Assembly (NCBI GenBank): GCA_007118445.1
Contig: SKRP01000240.1
Coordinates: 1-20,180 of the forward strand
Direction: 5' to 3'
DNA from: Natronohydrobacter sp.
GTDB taxonomy: Bacteria > Pseudomonadota > Alphaproteobacteria > Rhodobacterales > Rhodobacteraceae
Length of the DNA stretch: 20,180 nt
The first letter of the stretch is position 1; each line of letters begins with the position of its first letter. The notes beneath the pieces are model-generated. The model was not told the origin of the DNA. It worked only from the letters and a program-made list of their open reading frames with translations, and ran no database searches. Below, piece after piece: positions 1-6,221 of this stretch. Made by a program: the position numbers and the translations under genes.

Positions 1-493
1 CATATTCGAACACCATCTGGAACATGGCCCAGGGGCTGCCGAAGCCTTCGACCGGCAGGGTGAAATCGATCAGGATCGCCGGGTTCGCGTCTGTATCCAC
101 CAGCGGCCAGTTGGGCAGGCTTTCTGCAAAGGGACCAAACAACAGCCCCTGATCCTTCATCGAGGCAAAATTCGCCCCATTGATCCAGATCGCATCGACC
201 GCACCGCCCGTGTCGCGCCCGGCCTGGCGTTCGGAAATCACCCGCGTCACCGCATCCGCCGTATCGGCCAGCCGCACATGTTCCAGCGTCACCCCGTAAC
301 GCGCCTGCAGATCATCCCCGACCGAGGCAATGAAGGCGTTGATCCGCGGATCACCGCCCCAGGCATGCCAGAACACGGTCTGGCCCTGCGCGGCCTCTTT
401 GATCGCAGGCCAGTCATTCACATCCTGCGCAAAGGCAAGAGCGGGCGCAAGAGTCAGGGCGACAAGCGCGGTGGTCTGTCGTTTCTTCGGCAT
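1..493 (-). CDS. ynjB: YnjB-like ABC transporter substrate-binding protein (N-terminal part, cut by window edge)
   Basis: Reading leftwards from an ATG at 493, the frame is open for 164 codons to the window edge, so only the N-terminal part is seen. It starts with a Sec signal peptide: a basic KKR segment, a hydrophobic stretch of about 15 residues, and an AFA-QD cleavage site near residue 22. The mature start (WPAIKEAAQGQTVFWHAWGG, then DPRIN) and the later IWINGANF resemble the YnjB family of periplasmic binding proteins, which work with an inner-membrane permease (YnjC) and an ATPase (YnjD). The substrate is not established. If the usual order holds, ynjC and ynjD would lie beyond the left edge. 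The neighbouring divergent gene resembles YnjF, which in E. coli sits in the same ynj cluster; this supports the assignment. The family call comes from sequence memory and context, without a search. Confidence 0.75.
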   Translation of the reverse strand, partial: MPKKRQTTALVALTLAPALAFAQDVNDWPAIKEAAQGQTVFWHAWGGDPRINAFIASVGDDLQARYGVTLEHVRLADTADAVTRVISERQAGRDTGGAVDAIWINGANFASMKDQGLLFGPFAESLPNWPLVDTDANPAILIDFTLPVEGFGSPWAMFQMVFEY

Positions 494-626
494 TTCGTGC
501 TATTTCCCATGATGTCATGTCGCTTAACTATTCGACGCCTTCGCGCAAAAGTTTCAGCGCTTGTGAAATTTCTGCTGCTGTTCAAGCGTAATGCCCTGCA
601 GTCCGAAGTAAAGAGCCGAACCGCCC
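494..626. promoter_or_regulatory. Divergent intergenic region between ynjB-like and ynjF-like genes
   Basis: These 133 bases separate two divergently transcribed genes and should hold both promoters. An inverted repeat TTTCA-N7-TGAAA lies at 552-568. I see no convincing -35/-10 pair and no strong Shine-Dalgarno before the ATG at 627 (only AAAGAG, too far upstream). Confidence 0.35.
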
Positions 627-1235
627 ATGCTTGATCGCCACCTTCGCCCGCTGATCGACCCGCCGCTGAACCGGCTCGGTGCAGGCGTGGCGCAGCTGGG
701 GCTGAGCGCCAATCAGATCACGCTGATCGGGCTGGCCTTCGCGCTTGCCGCCGCCACAGCGATTGTGGCGCAGCTCTTCTGGGTTGCGCTTGCGCTGATG
801 CTCGCCTCGCGGCTGGCCGACGGGCTGGACGGGGCCGTCGCACGCGCGACACAGGTCAGCGATTTCGGCGGGTATCTCGATATCGTCTGCGATTATGTGT
901 TCTATGCCGCAATTCCGCTGGCCTTTGTGCTGCTCGATCCGGGCGCGCATGGGGTGGCCGGCGTGTTCCTGCTGCTCAGCTTCTATGTCAATGCAGGCTC
1001 GTTTCTGGGCTTTTCGGTGCTGGCCGAAAAGAAAAAGATGCGCTCTGACGCGCATGGGGTGAAATCACTCTATTTCACCGGCGGGCTGCTGGAAGGAACC
1101 GAAACCATCGCATTCTTCGTCCTGCTCTGCCTGTTCCCGACATGGTTCGTGCCACTCGCCTGGGGATTCGGCACGCTGTGCCTGATCACGGCAGGGGCGC
1201 GGGTCTTGCTGGCAGCAAAAGTCTTTCGCGACTGA
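627..1235 (+). CDS. ynjF: CDP-alcohol phosphatidyltransferase family protein (YnjF-like)
   Basis: A 202-residue integral membrane protein carrying the full CDP-alcohol phosphatidyltransferase signature DxxDGxxAR...GxxxDxxxD: D65, D68, G69, A72, R73, G81, D85 and D89. The family moves a phosphatidyl (or similar) group from a CDP-linked donor to an alcohol. The aspartates bind divalent metal and the CDP moiety at the membrane surface. Hydrophobic helices lie around residues 30-62, 85-105, 110-130, 150-170 and 175-198. The length fits small members such as PgsA or YnjF. Divergence from a YnjB-like gene favours the YnjF subgroup, whose substrate is unknown. The acceptor alcohol cannot be read from the sequence. 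The start is the only ATG near the beginning of the conserved part. Confidence 0.82.
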   Translation: MLDRHLRPLIDPPLNRLGAGVAQLGLSANQITLIGLAFALAAATAIVAQLFWVALALMLASRLADGLDGAVARATQVSDFGGYLDIVCDYVFYAAIPLAFVLLDPGAHGVAGVFLLLSFYVNAGSFLGFSVLAEKKKMRSDAHGVKSLYFTGGLLEGTETIAFFVLLCLFPTWFVPLAWGFGTLCLITAGARVLLAAKVFRD

Positions 1236-1392
1236 GACCTGTCCACCCTGGGCCGGGCCGTGATGACAACCCGATACGCGCGCAGAATTAATATGGGTAT
1301 CAGAATTGATAATTTCACAGCGGCCCTAAGCCGGGCGTAATCTGAACAGGCCAGCACACCGATGGGCATTTAAAGACAGCGCTACGTGGCGT

Positions 1393-1443
1393 CTGACAAG
1401 AACGTAAAACTTTTCAATTACCTAACTGTTCGACACAGTGTCG
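1393..1443 (+). promoter_or_regulatory. Possible promoter with palindromic operator upstream of the small membrane protein
   Basis: CTGACA (1393-1398) and AATTAC (1416-1421) are separated by 17 bases and form a weak sigma70-like pair. Ten bases further on is a perfect palindrome, CGACAC-A-GTGTCG (1431-1443), close to the predicted start point. That is where a repressor operator would sit. The -10 match is poor (3 of 6), so the promoter part is tentative. The palindrome itself is plain in the sequence. Confidence 0.3.
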
Positions 1444-1491
1444 GTTTGATATCCGGCACCCGTCGCAATGGTTGATTTACAAGGCGACAGG

Positions 1492-1929
1492 ATGCACGGC
1501 ATGGCGGATTTTTTCGGCGCTACCTCTGCACAGCTCGACATGTCCATGGTCCATGTCATCCTGCAGTCCATCGGCGTGTTTGGCAGCCTGACTTATGTCT
1601 GCGTGTTTTTCCTCGTGCAGTCCGGCAGGTTGTGCGGGAACGGGATCTTGTTTCCGTGCTGTCAGCTGCTCGCGGCGCTCTGCGTCGCCGCCAGCCTCGC
1701 AACCGCGTTCAATCTGGCCGCCTTCGTGATCCAGATCAGCTTCATCGCAATCGCGCTTTACGGGATCTGGTTCCGGCTGTCAGGTCGCATCTCTGCACAG
1801 CGTGATCGCTCCGGCGCGGCACGCAGCGAGCCTGCCCCTGCACCGGCCGACCCGGCAACGCCTGTGCACAGTGCATTCATGCCCGCAATCGCTCTCACCA
1901 GCGACATGGAAGCCAACAAGGCCGCATAA
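1492..1929 (+). CDS. Small membrane protein, CBU_0592-like
   Basis: A 145-residue protein with three predicted membrane helices at about residues 20-43, 52-72 and 75-96. It ends in a polar tail of about 48 residues rich in Ala, Pro and Arg. The helical part, with an Asn after the second helix (FNLAAFVIQ, residues 73-81), resembles the small CBU_0592-type membrane domain, whose function is unknown. The long Ala/Pro tail is extra compared with that short domain. An in-frame ATG at 1468 exists, but the ATG at 1492 is preferred because AAGG (1481-1484) lies 7 bases upstream; ATG 1501 is also possible. The stop codon sits in the loop of a hairpin (1920-1940). No catalytic motif is visible. The family call is from pattern memory and is moderate. 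Confidence 0.6.
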   Translation: MHGMADFFGATSAQLDMSMVHVILQSIGVFGSLTYVCVFFLVQSGRLCGNGILFPCCQLLAALCVAASLATAFNLAAFVIQISFIAIALYGIWFRLSGRISAQRDRSGAARSEPAPAPADPATPVHSAFMPAIALTSDMEANKAA

Positions 1930-1940
1930 GTCGTGCGGCC
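1920..1940 (+). terminator. Hairpin over the stop codon of the small membrane protein gene
   Basis: Perfect 7-bp stem GGCCGCA / TGCGGCC around the loop TAAGTCG, which contains the TAA stop (1927-1929). No T-run follows, so it may stabilise the 3' end or terminate weakly rather than be a classic terminator. Confidence 0.35.
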
Positions 1941-2024
1941 GCCTGAACTGGCGCAAGGACGCGCGAGAATAATAGCGCGCCCGACCATCAAACTGTCGTT
2001 TCCCTGAAAAAATCGTTTATGCTG

Positions 2025-2048
2025 TCACGATTTCCATATGTGAAGGGG
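2025..2048 (+). promoter_or_regulatory. Dyad and ribosome binding site before the LysR-type gene
   Basis: An inverted repeat TCAC-N11-GTGA (2025-2043) runs into the Shine-Dalgarno GAAGGGG (2042-2048). That site lies 7 bases before the TTG start at 2056. LysR-type genes often repress themselves through dyads at this place, so an autoregulatory site is plausible but unproven. The Shine-Dalgarno decides the TTG start. Confidence 0.4.
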
Positions 2049-2055
2049 TCGTGCA

Positions 2056-2925
2056 TTGCTCAGCCTGAATACCGACCGCCTGAACGCATTTTATCAGATC
2101 GTCCTGGACCGCCATTTCACCAAAGCCGCCAGCAATCTGTGCATTACGCAATCGGCGCTTTCCCAACGCATTCAGAAGCTTGAAGAAGATATCAAGACAA
2201 CGCTTCTGATCCGCCGGACTGACGGGGTCGAACCCACCGAAGCCGGTCACCTGCTGTTCGATTACATCCAGAATCGCATCGTGGCAGAGCGTGAAACCCT
2301 GCAGGCCGTACGCGGCCATAGCGGCGAGGCGCTGGGGATCGTGCGCATCGCGGGCTATAGCTCGGTCATGCGCTCGGTGATCATGCCGGCAGTCCGCCCG
2401 CTTCTGACCGATGCAACCGCGATCAGCATCGAGTTCTTCTGCCGGGAGTACCGTGAATTGCTGGGGATGCTGAAAACCGGCGAAGCGGATTTCGTCGTCC
2501 ATGAAGCTGGTCAACCCTTTGCCAATGCCACGGAAATTCCGCTCGGGCGCGAAATTCTGGTGCATATCCGCAATCGCGCGCAGCACGAAACCCATCACCC
2601 CGAGGCCACGCCGATTTTCCTCGATCACGATCTGGAAGACATGACCACCTATCGGTTTTTCGACAAGCAAGGCCAATCCGGCATGGAATTCTACCGCAGC
2701 TTCTATGATGATGTCTATGGTCTGCTGGACGGGGTGAAGCTGGGATTCGGTGAAGCGATCATCTCGGAACATCTGATCCGCGACGACCCGAGCCTTGTTG
2801 TCATCCCGCACCCGGTGACGGTCGAAATCCCGTTCTCGCTTTATTTCAACTCGAACAAACTGATGACCAGATTGCACAAGGCCGTTGTCGATTGCCTGCA
2901 ACGCGAAGTGCCGACCTATCTGTAA
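2056..2925 (+). CDS. LysR-family transcriptional regulator
   Basis: A 289-residue protein of typical LysR length. It has an N-terminal winged helix-turn-helix (about residues 6-64) with the family pattern FTKAASNLCITQSALSQRIQ, then a linker helix (65-90). An effector-binding domain starts at LGIVRIAG (residues 93-100). Such proteins are DNA-binding activators or repressors that respond to a small metabolite. The start must be TTG: the in-frame stop TGA at 2041 allows nothing upstream, and GAAGGGG at 2042-2048 is well spaced. The gene is downstream of, and collinear with, the small membrane protein, and converges on bpt. It is not beside an obvious target, so the regulon is unknown. The dyad ahead of the TRAP operon fits a LysR-type site, but there is no direct link. 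Confidence 0.93.
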   Translation: MLSLNTDRLNAFYQIVLDRHFTKAASNLCITQSALSQRIQKLEEDIKTTLLIRRTDGVEPTEAGHLLFDYIQNRIVAERETLQAVRGHSGEALGIVRIAGYSSVMRSVIMPAVRPLLTDATAISIEFFCREYRELLGMLKTGEADFVVHEAGQPFANATEIPLGREILVHIRNRAQHETHHPEATPIFLDHDLEDMTTYRFFDKQGQSGMEFYRSFYDDVYGLLDGVKLGFGEAIISEHLIRDDPSLVVIPHPVTVEIPFSLYFNSNKLMTRLHKAVVDCLQREVPTYL

Positions 2926-2930
2926 CCTGT

Positions 2931-2956
2931 CCTGTCGGCCGGTCCTGCGCGACAGG
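2931..2956. terminator. Hairpin between convergent lysR-type gene and bpt
   Basis: A 7-bp perfect stem CCTGTCG / CGACAGG with a 12-base loop fills the 33-base gap between two convergent stop codons. It could act in both directions. There is no T-run on either strand, so termination strength is doubtful. Confidence 0.4.
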
Positions 2957-2958
2957 GT

Positions 2959-3816
2959 TCAGAAGTCGCGCAGATTGCGCGCAGGCGCAATCGGTGCGCT
3001 CAGGCTTTCGGGCAGGGTCAGATTGGCGACCTGTTCGGCAATCGGCTTCACGGCCAGCGGGTGGGTTGTGCCCGAAAATTTCTCCGGGTCATGCAGATCC
3101 TGCCAGCGCCCGCCGTGATAAACCTCCAGCGCCGAGAATTTCGCTTTGTAATCCATTTTCGGACTGCCTGGCACCCAATAGCCCAGATAGACATAAGGCA
3201 GCCCCACTTTTTCCGCCAGGGCGATCTGGTCGAGGATCATGTAGCTGCCCAGCGAATCCCCGGCCAGGTCGGGATCGAAGAACGAATAGACCAGCGACAA
3301 CCCGTCATCGAGCACATCGGTCAGACAGACCGCGCTCAGGCGGCGCTGGCCGGTCTCGCTGGTCTCGACATATTCCAGAAGCCGCGTGCGCACGGGTGTC
3401 TCCTCGATCATCGCGGCGAATTCGAACACATCCATATCTGCCATGCCGCCATCTGCGTGGCGCGCGTCCAGATAACGGCGGAACAGATCATACTGGTCTT
3501 CGGTCGCCCAGGCGCTGGTCACTTGCCGTTGCAGATGCCGGTTGCGCCGCATAATGCGCCGTTGCGAACGCGTGGCGGTGAAATCGGCGACCCGGATGCG
3601 CGCCGACAGGCAGGCGCTGCAATCGGCGCAGGACGGGCGGTAGAGCACATTCTGCGAGCGCCGGAAGCCCTGTTTCGAGAGCGTGTCATTCATCGCCTCG
3701 GCCTGTTCGCCCTGCAGGGCTGTGAACAGCTTGCGCTCCATCCGTCCTGCCAGATAGGGGCAGGGCTGCGGCGCTGTCACATAGAATTGCGGGATCGTGG
3801 GCAGGCTATGGCGCAT
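2959..3816 (-). CDS. bpt: Aspartate/glutamate leucyltransferase (arginyltransferase-like, Bpt)
   Basis: A 285-residue soluble enzyme of the Ate1/Bpt family. Bacterial Bpt moves leucine from Leu-tRNA to N-terminal Asp or Glu of proteins, creating an N-degron for ClpS/ClpAP. The start MRHSLPTIPQFYVTAPQPCPYLA matches the typical family N-terminus in two parts: MRHSLPTIPQ, then FYVTAPQPCPYL. Family cysteines are present: C19 in PCPYL and the cluster C63, C66, C69 in RPSCADCSAC. The C-terminal acetyltransferase-like half has YVYLGYWVPGSPKMDYKAK. A TTG start at 3837 would add seven residues, but the ATG at 3816 fits the family. It lies 73 bases after the RDD gene on the same strand, beyond a hairpin, so it may be read through from, or separate from, that operon. 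Confidence 0.93.
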   Translation of the reverse strand: MRHSLPTIPQFYVTAPQPCPYLAGRMERKLFTALQGEQAEAMNDTLSKQGFRRSQNVLYRPSCADCSACLSARIRVADFTATRSQRRIMRRNRHLQRQVTSAWATEDQYDLFRRYLDARHADGGMADMDVFEFAAMIEETPVRTRLLEYVETSETGQRRLSAVCLTDVLDDGLSLVYSFFDPDLAGDSLGSYMILDQIALAEKVGLPYVYLGYWVPGSPKMDYKAKFSALEVYHGGRWQDLHDPEKFSGTTHPLAVKPIAEQVANLTLPESLSAPIAPARNLRDF

Positions 3817-3853
3817 TTCAGACTCGGCAAACGGCAATGGCGCTCAGACTAGC

Positions 3854-3879
3854 AAGGCTTTGGCCATTCGCCAAGCCTT
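3854..3879 (-). terminator. Hairpin between the RDD gene and bpt
   Basis: AAGGCTTTGGC (3854-3864) and GCCAAGCCTT (3870-3879) pair into a 10-bp stem with one bulged base and a 5-base loop. It lies just after the RDD stop codon. No T-tract follows on the minus strand, so it may be a weak terminator or a processing signal. Confidence 0.35.
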
Positions 3880-3889
3880 TGAAACCGGC

Positions 3890-4324
3890 TTATTCCGGGG
3901 CGACCGAATGCAGCATTGTCGTGCCCAGAACCGTGTCATGCAGCCCTTGGCGGTAGGGGGTCACAAGGATCATCACGATGGACGCGATCTGCGCGGGAAA
4001 GAGGGTCCAGAGACCGGCATGAAAGGCCGAATAATAGAACGCTGTCATCGCATCGGGTGCGCGCCCGTCCAGCCTGCGCCATTTCAGCGCCATCAGCATC
4101 ATGCCCAGTGTTGCACCGTAGCGCGACAGCATGACCGTGCGATAGGCGATGGATACTGTGGCAAAGAGCACAGGCAGGAAAAACGCAGCAACAAACAGCG
4201 TCAGCGCCAGCGCGACCAGGCTCAGAACCAGCGTGACGACCAGATCCACCGCCCATGCGGCACTCCGCTTGAAGGGCACATCCGCGTAGAATTCGGGCTG
4301 CAGTTCCGGGTCAGGCAGGCTCAT
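3890..4324 (-). CDS. RDD family membrane protein
   Basis: A 144-residue membrane protein with the RDD-family pattern: Arg20 and Asp27 in FKRSAAWAVDLV at the start of the first helix, and the C-terminal QGLHDTVLGT with its conserved Asp. Predicted helices lie at about 25-50, 50-68 and 98-122. RDD proteins are widespread small membrane proteins; some are linked to ion exchange, but most have no assigned role. The ATG overlaps the stop of the upstream YbaK-type gene in an ATGA arrangement, so the two are translationally coupled. Nothing in the sequence points to a substrate. Confidence 0.85.
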   Translation of the reverse strand: MSLPDPELQPEFYADVPFKRSAAWAVDLVVTLVLSLVALALTLFVAAFFLPVLFATVSIAYRTVMLSRYGATLGMMLMALKWRRLDGRAPDAMTAFYYSAFHAGLWTLFPAQIASIVMILVTPYRQGLHDTVLGTTMLHSVAPE

Positions 4325-4788
4325 TCGATAAAATCCGCAAGCGTGGCACTGGTCAGAGTGATAAGCGCTTGCGGCGCGATTGAAAAGACATGGCGGGGCG
4401 TTCCGGCTGCGGCCCAGACTGTCGCGAATGCGGTCAGGCGCGGGTCCATCCAGATCGGCGAGGGGGTCAGATGGCCCACAGGCGACACGCCGCCGATGGC
4501 GAAACCTGTGGTCGCGCGCACCAGTTGTCCATCGGCGCGCGTCAGCGCCTCGCCTGCCAGCTCTGACGCTTTTTCGGCACTCACGCGATTGCCGCCTGCG
4601 GTCAGGAACAGCCGCACGGCACCGCTGTCCTGCCCGGCAAAGATGATGGACTTGACGATCTGGTCGAGCGCGCAGCCGCAGGCCCCGGCGGCCTGCTCTG
4701 CCGTGCGTGCCTCACCGGCTTCGAATGTCGTATCCGGCAAGCCCGCGTCACGCAGCGCCTGCCGGACCCGTTTCAGCGATTTGCTCAT
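4321..4788 (-). CDS. YbaK/EbsC family aminoacyl-tRNA deacylase-like protein
   Basis: A 155-residue single-domain protein of the YbaK/ProX superfamily. Members hydrolyse mischarged aminoacyl-tRNAs (for example Cys- or Ala-tRNA-Pro) in trans. Family marks are the conserved Lys46 in IVKSIIF, the GGNRVS loop (about 65-70), and GFAIGGVSPVGHL (about 95-107), which forms the floor of the binding pocket. The exact substrate subgroup (YbaK, ProXp-ala or another) cannot be decided by eye. It starts in a TGATG overlap with the aminotransferase stop and ends in an ATGA overlap with the RDD gene, so the three form one tight operon. Confidence 0.88.
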   Translation of the reverse strand: MSKSLKRVRQALRDAGLPDTTFEAGEARTAEQAAGACGCALDQIVKSIIFAGQDSGAVRLFLTAGGNRVSAEKASELAGEALTRADGQLVRATTGFAIGGVSPVGHLTPSPIWMDPRLTAFATVWAAAGTPRHVFSIAPQALITLTSATLADFIE

Positions 4789-6110
4789 CAGTCCAGGCTG
4801 TCCAGCACCTCTCCCAGCGTGCCGATCAGCTGGTCGATATGCGCTTTCTCGATGATCAGCGGCGGTGACATCGCGATGATATCGCCGGTGGTGCGGATCA
4901 TCACGCCCTTTTCATAGGCTTTCAGGAAAGCCGAGAACGCGCGCTGCGTCGGCGCACCTGCAATCGGCTCAAGCTCCACCGCGCCGATCAGCCCCATATT
5001 GCGGATGTCGATCACATGGCGGCGGGTTTTCAGGGAATGCACCGCCTCTTCCCAATAGGGCGCGATTTCCGCGCAGCGCTCAAACAGCCCCTCCTCGCGG
5101 TAAGTTTCCAGCGTCGCGAGGCCCGCGGCCGAGGCAATCGGGCTGCCCGAATAGGTATAGCCGTGAAACAGCTCGATCATATGCTCCGGCCCGGTCATGA
5201 AGGCGTCATGAATTTCCGGCGTGGTCAGCACCGCGCCCATCGGGATCACCCCATTGGTCAACCCCTTGGCGCAGGTGATCATATCGGGCAACACATCGAA
5301 ATGCTGCGCGGCGAACGGACTGCCCAGCCGCCCGAAGCCCGTGATCACCTCGTCAAAGATCAGCAGGATACCGTGTTTCTTCGTGATCTCGCGCAGCCGC
5401 TGCAAATAGCCCTTGGGCGGGATCAGCACGCCAGTCGATCCGGCCACCGGCTCCACAATCACAGCGGCAATCGTATCCGCGCCATGCAGGGCCACCATGC
5501 GTTCCAGATCATCGGCAAGATGCGCGCCATGCTCGGGCTGGCCCTTGGTCCATTGATTCTCGGGAATATGCGTATGCGGCAGGTGATCGACGCCCGCCAG
5601 CATCGCGCCGAAATGGCGGCGGTTATTGACAATCCCGCCCACCGAAATGCCGCCGAAATTCACCCCATGATAGCCGCGCTCGCGCCCGATCAGCCGCGTC
5701 TTGCTGGCATTGCCGCAAGCACGCTGATAAGCAATCGCGATTTTCAGCGCGGTTTCCACCGATTCCGACCCGGAATTGGTGAAAAACGCATGATCAATCC
5801 CGTCCGGGGCCAGATCGACCAGCCGGTTCGCCAGCTCAAACGCCTTCGGGTGCCCCATCTGGAAGGCGGGCGCGTAATCCAGCTCTGCCGCCTGTTTCTG
5901 GATCGCCTCGACGATCTTCGGGCGCTTGTGGCCTGCATTGCAGCACCACAGCCCCGCTGTGCCATCCAGCACCTGCCGCCCGTCGGATGTGGTGTAGAAC
6001 ATCCCCTCGGCCTCGACCAGCATCCGAGGGGCCTGTTTGAACTGGCGGTTGGCCGTGAAGGGCATCCAGAAAGCGCGCAAGTCATTGGGTGTGGGGCGGT
6101 CGAGGGCCAT
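4788..6110 (-). CDS. Omega-amino acid:pyruvate aminotransferase (class III PLP transaminase)
   Basis: A 440-residue PLP enzyme of class III, closest by eye to beta-alanine/omega-amino acid:pyruvate transaminases. These move the terminal amino group of beta-alanine or related amines to pyruvate, giving alanine and a semialdehyde. The phosphate-binding GSES is at 114-117, the cofactor motif FDEVITGFGR at 252-261, and the PLP-binding lysine is K282 in CAKGLTNG. The motifs GLWCCNAGH (53-61) and MIRTTGDI (404-411, with R406 as the likely substrate carboxylate ligand) are typical of this subgroup. The start ATG has GGAG 8 bases upstream. It heads the operon with ybaK-like and RDD genes and sits just past the terminator of the TRAP operon, so it should have its own promoter. 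The precise amine substrate is not fixed by the sequence. Confidence 0.9.
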   Translation of the reverse strand: MALDRPTPNDLRAFWMPFTANRQFKQAPRMLVEAEGMFYTTSDGRQVLDGTAGLWCCNAGHKRPKIVEAIQKQAAELDYAPAFQMGHPKAFELANRLVDLAPDGIDHAFFTNSGSESVETALKIAIAYQRACGNASKTRLIGRERGYHGVNFGGISVGGIVNNRRHFGAMLAGVDHLPHTHIPENQWTKGQPEHGAHLADDLERMVALHGADTIAAVIVEPVAGSTGVLIPPKGYLQRLREITKKHGILLIFDEVITGFGRLGSPFAAQHFDVLPDMITCAKGLTNGVIPMGAVLTTPEIHDAFMTGPEHMIELFHGYTYSGSPIASAAGLATLETYREEGLFERCAEIAPYWEEAVHSLKTRRHVIDIRNMGLIGAVELEPIAGAPTQRAFSAFLKAYEKGVMIRTTGDIIAMSPPLIIEKAHIDQLIGTLGEVLDSLD

Positions 6111-6129
6111 GAGCAGGACTCCGGTTGAA

Positions 6130-6179
6130 TTTGATCAAAGGACGCTAGCAGATTCGCGGCCTCTGGCAAGGGCCTGCCA
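6130..6179 (-). promoter_or_regulatory. Upstream region of the aminotransferase operon with two small dyads
   Basis: Between the TRAP terminator and the aminotransferase start lie a perfect 10-base palindrome TTTGATCAAA (6130-6139) and an inverted repeat TGGCA-N6-TGCCA (6164-6179). The promoter must be here, given the terminator upstream. I cannot pick a clear -35/-10 pair. Confidence 0.3.
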
Positions 6180-6184
6180 AAGCA

Positions 6185-6212
6185 AAAACCCCGGCGCGCG
6201 GGCCGGGGTTTT
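6185..6212 (-). terminator. Intrinsic terminator of the TRAP operon
   Basis: A perfect 11-bp GC-rich stem (AAAACCCCGGC / GCCGGGGTTTT) with a 6-base loop lies just after the dctM stop codon. On the minus strand it ends in five T. It is the clearest terminator in the window and separates the TRAP operon from the aminotransferase operon. Confidence 0.88.
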
Positions 6213-6221
6213 GATCGGTTT

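Noticed and set aside
278..634. 118-codon plus-strand frame at the left end
   Set aside because: It is antisense to the signal peptide and mature start of the YnjB-like protein and runs through the intergenic region; no features.
1236..1491. tRNA or small RNA gene in the 256-base gap
   Set aside because: No cloverleaf, no GTTC-type loop and no terminator-like hairpin with a T-run were found; only the promoter/palindrome signal is supportable.
2017..2901. 294-codon minus-strand frame opposite the LysR-type gene
   Set aside because: The plus strand has a full LysR-type protein with HTH and ribosome binding site; the mirror product lacks family features.
5016..6128. 370-codon plus-strand frame opposite the aminotransferase
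   Set aside because: The minus strand encodes an intact PLP transaminase with all key motifs; the plus-strand product has no recognisable features.
6130..6139. TTTGATCAAA as an FNR/CRP-type site
   Set aside because: It lacks the four-base spacer of an FNR site (TTGAT-N4-ATCAA) and is too short to call; kept only as a small palindrome.
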